A DNA stretch of 64,000 nt. Origin: Schistocerca nitens. Taxonomy: Eukaryota > Arthropoda > Insecta > Orthoptera > Acrididae. Numbering within the stretch: the first letter of the stretch is position 1; the number at the start of each line of letters is the position of its first letter. Location: the NCBI RefSeq assembly GCF_023898315.1, contig NC_064621.1:533965383-534029382 (forward strand), read 5' to 3'. Positions 57,370-64,000 of the stretch are shown in pieces. Both the position numbers and the translations under genes were made by a program. Under the pieces are notes generated by a model. That model saw only the letters and a program-made list of their open reading frames with translations. It made no database searches and was not told the DNA's origin.

Positions 57370-58613
57370 TCATTCAAAGTATTTTCCATCGTTGGCCACT
57401 ACTTTCTCCCATCTTTCGGGCAGTGTACGAATCCCACGTCGAAAAAATTGATCATCTTTTGAAGCAATCCACGAATCGATCCAAATTGTGATTTCTTCAT
57501 GAGATCGGAAGTGTTGGTCAGCCAGTCCATGCCCCATTGATGTAAACAGGTGATAGTCAGAGGGAGAAATGTCTGGAGAATACGGCGGGTGGCGCAAGAC
57601 TTCCCATTTTAACGTTTCCAAGTACGTTTTGACCTCTTTTGCAACGTGGGGTCGAGCGTTGTCGTGCTGCAAAATCACTTTATCGCGTCTCTCGCTGTAT
57701 TGCGACCGTTTGTCTTTTAATGCTCTGCTCAAACGCATTAATTGCGTTCGATAAAGAGCACCTGTGATTGTTTCACTTGGTTTTAATACCTCATAGTACA
57801 CGACGCCGAGCTGGTCCCACCAAATGCAGAGCATGATCTTGGAGCCGTGACTATTCGGTTTGGCCATCGACGTGGAATCATGGCCGCGATATTCCCATGA
57901 TTTTTTGTGTTTAGGGTCATCGTAATGAACCCGGTCACAATGCGATGCAGAAATCCCTTCCGTTTTTGCCTCTGAACCAACTGTTCACAAACGCACAAAC
58001 GCCATTGAACGTCTGTTGGTTTCAGCTCACACGGGACTCAGGTTCCTACTTTCTGAATCATTCCCATAGCCTTGAGACATTTTGAAATGGCTTGCTGTGT
58101 CACTCCCACCAACAGTGCCAATCCTTCTTGAGTTTTAAAAATGGTTCAAATGGCTCTGAGCACTATGGGACTTAACATCTGTGGTTACAGTCCCCTAGAA
58201 CTTAGAACTGCTTAAAATTAACTAACCTAAGGACATCACACACATCCATGCCCGAGGCAGGATTGGAACCTGCGACCGTTGCGGTCACGCGGTTCCAGAC
58301 TGAAGCGCCTAGAACCGCGCGGCCATAACGGCCGGCTTTCTTGAGTTTCACGCGAGTCTTCACTCAGCAATGTCTCCAATTCTGCATCTTCGAAAACATT
58401 CTCTCTTCCACCACTATGCCGGTCTACGACGTTAAAATCACCGTTCTTGAAGCGTTGAAAGTACTCAAGACACGTTCTTTCGCTAATAGCGTCCTTACCA
58501 TACGTACTGGGGAGCATTCGGTGAGACTCAGCCGCTGTTTTCTTCATATTGAAACAAAACAGTAACACCTCCCACAAATGACGAGAATTTGTCTCATAAA
58601 CTGACATTTTCAA
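57370..58613 (-). pseudogene. Mariner transposase, inactivated
   Basis: Starts at ATG 58,613 (MKMSVYETNSRHLWEVLLF), with the N-terminal domain including ERTCLEYFQRFKNGDFNVVD. A SINE interrupts it at 58,136-58,337. The second part continues with GLALLVGVTQQAISKCLKAM, then the catalytic region: HYDDPKHKKSW, LQHDNARPHVAKEVKTYLE, and YSPDISPSDYHLFTSMGHGL, ending near 57,370. The last two Asp (HDN and PSD) are 34 residues apart, the DD34D spacing. The stretch that should hold the first Asp (TGDEKW) is missing: IVTG is followed almost directly by HYDD with a frameshift (near 57,932). Confidence 0.9.
58136..58337 (-). repeat. SINE type A (minus) inside the mariner
   Basis: Tail AAAATGGTTCAAATGGCTC at the left, inverted B box (mutated to GGATTGGAACC) near 58,260, head end at the right. 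TTCTTGAGTTT flanks it at 58,125-58,135 and 58,338-58,348. Confidence 0.92.
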
Positions 58614-58785
58614 TCAATAACAACTTTATGATGCAGACACAAATCGACTAGTGTCTGAATGAGGTTATGTTGCCCAAGGTTCAAGCCAACTGCCTGACGT
58701 CTGCGATCTGTTTCTTTCGACCGCTACTTACCGTTGTCGCCACCTATCGGCAAACTGCGGAAGCAAAGTTGTACACCTTGTCTAT

Positions 58786-59368
58786 AATTTGGTAGCCCAA
58801 AGAAACTATGTATCTGTCTGCTGTGCAGAACGAACTGGTCTGTTGTGGAGCATAAACACATCTTTGGGGAACTTCCCATGACTTTGTCTTGACAGGCTCT
58901 CGTCGCCATGAGATTTCTGTTGTATGCTCCTGTGACTTTTTTCACTTGACGAACATAATATGTTAACAGTGTACCAGCCCCAGAAAACACACAGATTTCA
59001 CCTTGCCGTCTGATGGCTTGGTCTTCGCGTTTTTCGGTGTTGCTGAGCCCACGTGTTTTCATTGTTGCATTGCTCCTTCGTCTCAGAGTTGTAGTGATAC
59101 ACCTAGCACTCGTCCACGTTGTTTATGAGGCTAAAAATATCGTATTGACTGGCCTTCACAGCTGCAAAAATTCTGGTGCTGACTCGTTTCTTCAGCCTGT
59201 TTGAGTGGGTATGAGGAATTGATGAACCCAGCAGGCAGCGAGCTTTGTTGCAGCACGCTAGGCTACTGTGGTACAGGAATTTTCAATGTTTGCTTAGACT
59301 GCAGACATGTTCCTACAAACAAGTTTAATTAAAGAATTTTAGCTTTTTGAGGTGGAAAGTAAAACTTC
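58786..59368. other. No gene seen
   Basis: No recognisable frame or repeat; could be upstream parts of the LINE that appears at 59,369. Confidence 0.4.
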
Positions 59369-59406
59369 GTGACTACAGCTCGTAAGCTACTGCGACCTGT
59401 TGTGGA
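59369..59406 (+). mobile_element. LINE fragment, left part (continues at 63,073)
   Basis: ARKLLRPVVEYCYS is the LVRPxLEY block of jockey-like RT ORFs. The continuing block AIEGIQKRSARTVAGL is on the far side of the 3.7 kb insertion. Confidence 0.65.
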
Positions 59407-59783
59407 GTATTGCTACAGTTGTGACGGTTCGCCCGCTTTTATTTGTTCGTTGATTGTCCTCGGTGTCGGCGTACTGGCTGAAAGGATAGTGGGTGGAAGT
59501 GTAGTACTGTCTACTGTAAATGATATAGCCGACAGATGCACAGTTGCGTTTCATAGTACTTTACTTTCACTATTCGCAACCCCCGAAACCACAAAAACTT
59601 GCACCAGTACTCATGCAGAAAGGCAGTGAAAAATTTGGATGTCCTAACATCATAGTATTTACTAATTCTTTTTTCAAACTGTGAAATGCCTCTTCACACT
59701 CCTCTGTCCAATTCCACACCACATTCTTTTTCAATAAATTACCAAGGCAAGGGCGGTTAAATGCCTGATCTGATACAAGCCAA

Positions 59784-60137
59784 TCATAGCTTTAAGATCC
59801 TTCTTGTTCTTTGGGGGTGGGAAATCGGCAATAGCAGCAAGCTTTTCTGGATGAGGTTGTATACCTTCCTCGTTAATCCTGTGACCCAAAACTGAAATTT
59901 CCTTCTCAAAAATTCAGATTTACGTAATTTTAGTTTCATACCTCCTCTGTGCATAGCTCTCTGTACTTCATTCAGACTCTTACAGTGCTTATACCATTCT
60001 GCACTCGCTACTAGGACAGGATCTACATAGATCGTTATTTCATTGGTTAATATCTCACCTAGCATCTTGTCAATAGCTCTGATAAACACACATGCAGACA
60101 AGTTCAGACCAAATGGCACCCACAGTATTGGTAACAC
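59784..60137 (-). pseudogene. Gypsy-like reverse transcriptase fragment
   Basis: The minus-strand frame gives VPFGLNLSACVFIRAIDKML (RT motif B region), then TIYVDPVLVAS, where the catalytic YVDD has become YVDP, then MKLKLRKSEFLRRKFQFWV. The loss of the second Asp of YVDD makes it inactive. RNase H and integrase do not follow. Confidence 0.85.
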
Positions 60138-60387
60138 TTACCTTCATTTAAAAGTACTGTACATAGCTTAGATTCCTTGCCCAAACTGATATTCCAACAG
60201 CCACAAGTCACATCAAAAGACGTCAGATATTTACATCCACGGCAGGTTTGCAAAATTTCATATATGTTAGCGGGTCTGTCACTCTCTCCTATTACAATTT
60301 CTTTTAACTTTCAGGCATCCAGAAACAACCTGACATCACCGTTCTTCTTCTTTACAACCACAACCACAGCACCTGCTGTTTGACCTT

Positions 60388-60735
60388 TCAATTATTCCTC
60401 TTGAGACCATCTTTAGAATTTCTTTCCTCGCCACTTCTTTTTTGAAAATGGAATAATGTAACGTTTTTTGTAAATGGTTCATGATCCTTAAACTTTAATT
60501 TGCACTCAAAATCTTTTACCAAACCTAGCCTGTCTGAAAATGCCTTACAGTTGCTCAAGAGAATACCTTTTAGTTCCTCCCTTTGACCATTTGTAATACC
60601 TTCAATATCCTCAACTCCCTTTATTATCTCCGACCTTACTCTCTCCTCCTCCTCTTCCTCAGCAACCTGCTCCGTCGTCAATACTGTCAATGGCGAGTCT
60701 AATTCAGTTTCCATACATTTGTCCATACCTTCCAA
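60388..60735 (-). pseudogene. Gypsy-like pol, segment before the RT
   Basis: The minus-strand frame gives LLSNCKAFSDRLGLVKDFEC and KLKFKDHEPF, the conserved region just before the RT core (F-D-x-x-GL). An acidic stretch (EEEEEE) precedes it. It ends in a frameshift before 60,388. Confidence 0.75.
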
Positions 60736-60929
60736 AAATGATACTTTGACCGACTTACGTTGTACTTAAAACTAGATTTACCACTAGCAAAATCCATCTT
60801 TACACACCATTTTCTCAAGAAATTAGTTCCAAATATTACATAAATGCTGACATTTTGAATCACCAAGAAACTGCATTCCAACAGCTGTCTTGCCAATTCC
60901 ACAGTTAATAGTACTTCTTGTTTTACACT

Positions 60930-61148
60930 CTATAGCTTACCAGTAGCACCAATAATTTTTATTCCAGAAACATGCATCACTACTATACCCTCTGTGTTCT
61001 TAATAGATTCCAAAAATGCCTGTGAAACGCCATTCAAGTCATTACCACTGTCCAGTAAACACTTAACATGTATCCCTTGTACCCTTGAAGTTATTACAGG
61101 GAGCCACACTTCCTTTTTACTTACCATATGATCTACTTCATACAACAC
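60930..61148 (-). pseudogene. Gypsy-like aspartic protease
   Basis: The minus-strand frame gives GIHVKCLLDSGNDLNGVSQA, with the retropepsin DSG motif. The continuation (IFGTNFLRKW, 60,830-60,860) lies in another frame and matches the end of such proteases (ILG-DFL). Confidence 0.75.
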
Positions 61149-61800
61149 ATCCTCATTAATCCTTTCCCTGAAGAAACCATATCCTGCTTATCAAAATAAT
61201 CATCAGACTCAGTCAAATGACAGATAACATGGCCCTCTCCCTCATTACCACCCCGAAAATCTAACTCTTCATTAGGCCTAATATTATCCTCTTTTATTCT
61301 TTCTTTACTTATCACATAGCCATCATTATCAATTATAAATTCAAATACCTCGTCCTCATCACTTCTGGATTCGTCACTTCTATCATCATTACCACTACTG
61401 CCAGAATCAGACGCGCTGTCACTCTCATTGTCCTCAAATACTTGACTGATTAGTTGATCCTTGTGTCCTGTACTAGACCACAAAGCAAAACACGTGAATT
61501 CCTTGTGTTCTCTTAAAAATTTAAAATCCATTTTGACACTGGGCATCCTAAGCACCAGCAACACACACTGTTTCATCACTTGATTTTATTATAGTAAGTT
61601 CCTCCTTTTATGGGATAAACATTGCTACCCACACCATCATTCAACATCTCACTAGAATTAGAAATTACACTTGTTTTACTACTATCATTTGCATTACCCT
61701 TACTTGTGATTACAGCACATTTATAAACAAGTGGTTCTTCATCACTACCTACTCGAGTGCGAGCCAAAACTGGAGCATTATCTAGTTTAAATGGTTTCAT
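61133..61800 (-). pseudogene. Gypsy-like gag end/linker, acidic
   Basis: Two minus-strand frames (61,133-61,579 and 61,576-61,800). The first is strongly acidic/Ser-rich (SDSASDSGSSGNDDRSDESR) and runs into the protease. I see no zinc knuckle in the frames. Assignment is by position only. Confidence 0.5.
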
Positions 61801-62892
61801 CCAGAATTAAAGTCATCTCCTCCATTTCTTTTACTTGAATTTCTCCTACAATTTCCGTGGCCATTCTGACGATCCTCCAGATCCTTTTGTGTAGATATTT
61901 CAATCAACTTTTTGTGGTCACTGGTGGTCACTGAACTGCCCAGTTAGCTATTTGCAATTTCTATCTGGTCAGTCCAATGAGGGGTTGATGTGACGAAACA
62001 AGCTGGGATATTTTTACTTCCCCTCTGGTTTGCCATCTACTTCCTTAAAATAATCTGCATTTTCATAAAAGAGAAAGGTTAGCCCACAGTTTTAAGGATA
62101 TAGAACCAGATGTAATTTTGTGCTTAGTTTTATGTATGTAATTGATTTTCCAATTTATTTTGACTATTCCTAGTTAATATCTGCTATTATAGGATGAAAT
62201 CAGTAATTTCTTCGTAACTTAAATTCTATTGTTGCTTTATAAACAAATATAAATTATTTACTAATTATAAACTTTTGGAGGAACAACTAATAGTATTATT
62301 AAAGTATTTATTTCTGCTCTATCGAAAACTTGTTAGCAAAGCCAGCCCTTAATTAATTCCAAAGTAATTAACAGTTTTGTCAAAAGTATTTTTTGCGTAA
62401 CGATATTTGTTAATTTCATGATTTAAACAAATAATTCAGCCTAACTCTTGTAGTAGAATAAACTGTTAAAAAGAATCAATTTTATGATGTATTCAGTTAA
62501 TTTAATGAGTTATGTTTTAATTGTAATTTCTATAAATTTAACTTTGAACAATGTTTAGTTGCGGCACCTATTATTGTAAGGATATATAAGGGCCCAATTT
62601 TGGTTCCGAGTTAGTCAGTCCACAGCCGAGTTTCAGATGGGGAACTTGTATTGGTTAGATCAACAACAATACATCTGTGAAATAAGTGTAACACAAATAG
62701 GCCGTGTCTTAAAACTATGACAGTGTCTGTTCTGTACGTACCTTGTTATTCTTCAAGAACTGTGCACTTTTGGTTAGGTTTTTTACTGATCATAGATATC
62801 CAACAGTAAACTATTGTATCAATATGTGGATGTTCGCCTGAAAACTATTAATGAGGCTTATCGAAAATTAAAGAACAGTGCACTGGCCATAT
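61801..62892 (+). promoter_or_regulatory. LTR-like region with a plus-strand core promoter
   Basis: TATATAAG at 62,583-62,590 is followed 30 bp later by TCAGTC (62,613-62,618), the spacing of a TATA box and insect initiator on the plus strand. AATAAACTG lies upstream near 62,459. The stretch 62,040-62,570 is very AT-rich. It leads into the right-hand inverted terminal repeat. It is probably the U3/R part of a retrotransposon LTR, but it reads away from the minus-strand pol fragments. The first 200 bp are the probable upstream end of gag. Confidence 0.55.
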
Positions 62893-63072
62893 AACTGTGT
62901 AATATTGGGGGGCTGTGAACAGTGAAAGTAAAGGACTGTGAAACGCAACTGTGCATCTGTCGGCTACATCATTTACAGTAGACAGTCTGCACTTCCACCC
63001 CCTATTTTTTCAGCCAGTACGTCGACACCTAGGACAACTAACAAAGAAATAAAAGCGGGCGAACCGCCACAC

Positions 63073-63515
63073 TGTGTTCGACTTGTTATCGAGTAAGTGT
63101 GACAGCAGCAATCGAAGGAATTCAAAAACGCTCTGCAAGAACTGTAGCAGGTTTGTACAGTCCACACGAAAGAGTAACGCAGATATTCAGGGTAAGAAAC
63201 CGAGAATCTTTTAATAAAAAAACCATGTGGATGTTATTTTCACGAAAACCAGTTGGGTAAATGTAGAGAACCGATAGTGAGCTTGATGGTGCAACATTTC
63301 TGCTGCTTCCATTGTCTATCACGTGGGGGGACTATGAGAATAAGATAAAAGAGATTAGGGCACATACAAAGGCATATACTCAGTTATTTTTCCCTAGTTA
63401 TATACGCAAATGGATTGGGGCAGAGTGTGGTCAACACTGGTATGAAGTACTTTCCGCCATGCACTCAACACGAACATTACAGGAATCATTCACACAGTTT
63501 TCTCGATATTAACTA
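63073..63515 (+). mobile_element. LINE fragment, right part (C-terminal RT region to end)
   Basis: Frames give AIEGIQKRSARTVAGLYSPH (63,112-63,170), then ITWGDYENKIKEIRAHTKAY, TQLFFPSYIRKW (63,315-63,415), a common end of jockey-like LINE ORFs. The frame is broken near 63,250. Confidence 0.7.
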
Positions 63516-64000
63516 ATAATTTTAAAAAAGAAATATCTCTCTCAATTATCGATCCAAAAAATTCTTAAACTGTGGGGACATCATTCAAACACACACAACA
63601 CACTTAGCCCAAGAACAGTTTACGTTTCATCATTGCGGTAATAACATAAATCAGGATGGCCAAGAATTTGGCTTGTGACCCTTGCCCTGGCTCACTGGTC
63701 GTAGTGCTCAGCCTGACTGCACCCCCCCCCCCCCCCTCAGTATGTTACGTCTGCCACAGACGGCCCTTGTGAGGCAGACTACACTCAAGACACCCCTGTG
63801 TACCATATAACATACACAAGCACTTGCAAGCGCAACCAAGAGGAAAACACTTCTTCAAAACAAACAGAACTTGCTAGAGACTAATGCGAACCTTTTTCTG
63901 CAGATGTCGCCTCACAGATACAGGGAAAGTTGGAGTACTCCGCCGGCTTTATAAGGCCACTGCAGCAGCAGTACAACCAGTTCCTCGCCGAGCTAGGACC
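63516..64000. other. No gene seen; C-run at 63,722-63,737
   Basis: A C tract and otherwise unnamed sequence. CTTTATAAGGCC near 63,948 is a small palindrome-like motif. Confidence 0.4.

Larger units (their letters stand above)
57295..58785 (-). mobile_element. Mariner (Mos1-like) element with a SINE inside
   Basis: AACTTTGCTTCCGC lies at the left (57,303-57,316, plus strand) and, inverted, at the right (58,756-58,769), marking terminal inverted repeats. The transposase between them is on the minus strand (next entry). At about 1.29 kb without the SINE it has the size of a complete mariner. Confidence 0.85.
59407..63072 (-). mobile_element. Gypsy-like retroelement remnant between inverted terminal repeats
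   Basis: The ends are inverted copies over about 190 bp (59,407-59,595 against 62,893-63,072): CGGTTCGCCCGCTTTTATTT at the left edge, GTCTACTGTAAATGAT in the middle and CAGATGCACAGTTGCGTTTC further in. Between them the minus strand carries gag-end, protease and RT pieces (61,800 to 59,784); integrase is missing. It splits a LINE between LRPVVEY and AIEGIQ. Confidence 0.75.

Noticed and set aside
1-64000. CRISPR arrays, operons or other prokaryotic systems
   Set aside because: The window is clearly insect nuclear DNA with introns and SINEs; the regular 300-bp array is a tRNA-module repeat.

Overview
The window is a stretch of a large, repeat-packed insect genome. One host gene is certain: troponin T (Drosophila upheld, up), on the minus strand. 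Four exons whose splice phases chain without a break carry its conserved N-terminus: the start codon at 21,820, then exons at 20,325-20,351, 4,368-4,407 and 4,151-4,276. Cassette microexons lie in the 16 kb intron, one strong (16,224-16,247) and one good candidate (13,350-13,367). The gene leaves the window on the left; its 5' UTR exon(s) and promoter lie above 21,841 and were not identified. Several short interspersed families here match my memory of Schistocerca (locust) sequence, so an orthopteran, probably Schistocerca, is the best guess. That rests on recall, not on a search.

Almost everything else is transposable-element debris, often several layers deep. 0-3.5 kb: two decayed LINEs. 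5.9-8.1 kb: a mariner-like element with long inverted ends. 9.0-9.8 kb: a copia integrase remnant. 12.5-12.9 kb: a foldback element around an AC microsatellite. 17.8-19.0 kb: a dead Tc1. 19.7 kb: a 128-bp near-perfect hairpin. 22.1-25.9 kb: a mariner-like element split by rearranged LINEs. 28.4-31.6 kb: a long palindrome split by another mariner-like element, which itself holds a tRNA-like repeat. 31.7-34.0 kb: a related repeat with a Penelope-like GIY-YIG remnant, split by a nearly intact Tc1. 34-40 kb: LINE tails, SINEs nested with exact target duplications, a dead Tc1 and a decayed THAP domain.

From 41.8 to 51.1 kb the window holds a mariner split by a tRNA-module element that is itself split by another SINE, an RTE-type LINE tail, several SINEs, a 0.5 kb CpG-rich island (48.9-49.4 kb) and a 1.5 kb tandem array of tRNA-like units bounded by a perfect 12-bp target duplication. 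From 51.4 to 57.0 kb two gypsy (Ty3) copies share a middle LTR. A Mos1-like mariner follows (57.3-58.8 kb). At 59.4-63.1 kb a gypsy-like gag/protease/RT remnant sits between inverted, not direct, terminal repeats inside a LINE tail.

No complete, intact transposase or reverse transcriptase reading frame was found. The elements do not act together; the window is a fossil record of insertions around and upstream of one muscle gene. The most interesting points are the troponin T microexon cluster, the target-duplication-bounded tRNA-module array, two SINE families with different tRNA heads on one shared tail, and the inverted-terminal retroelement.
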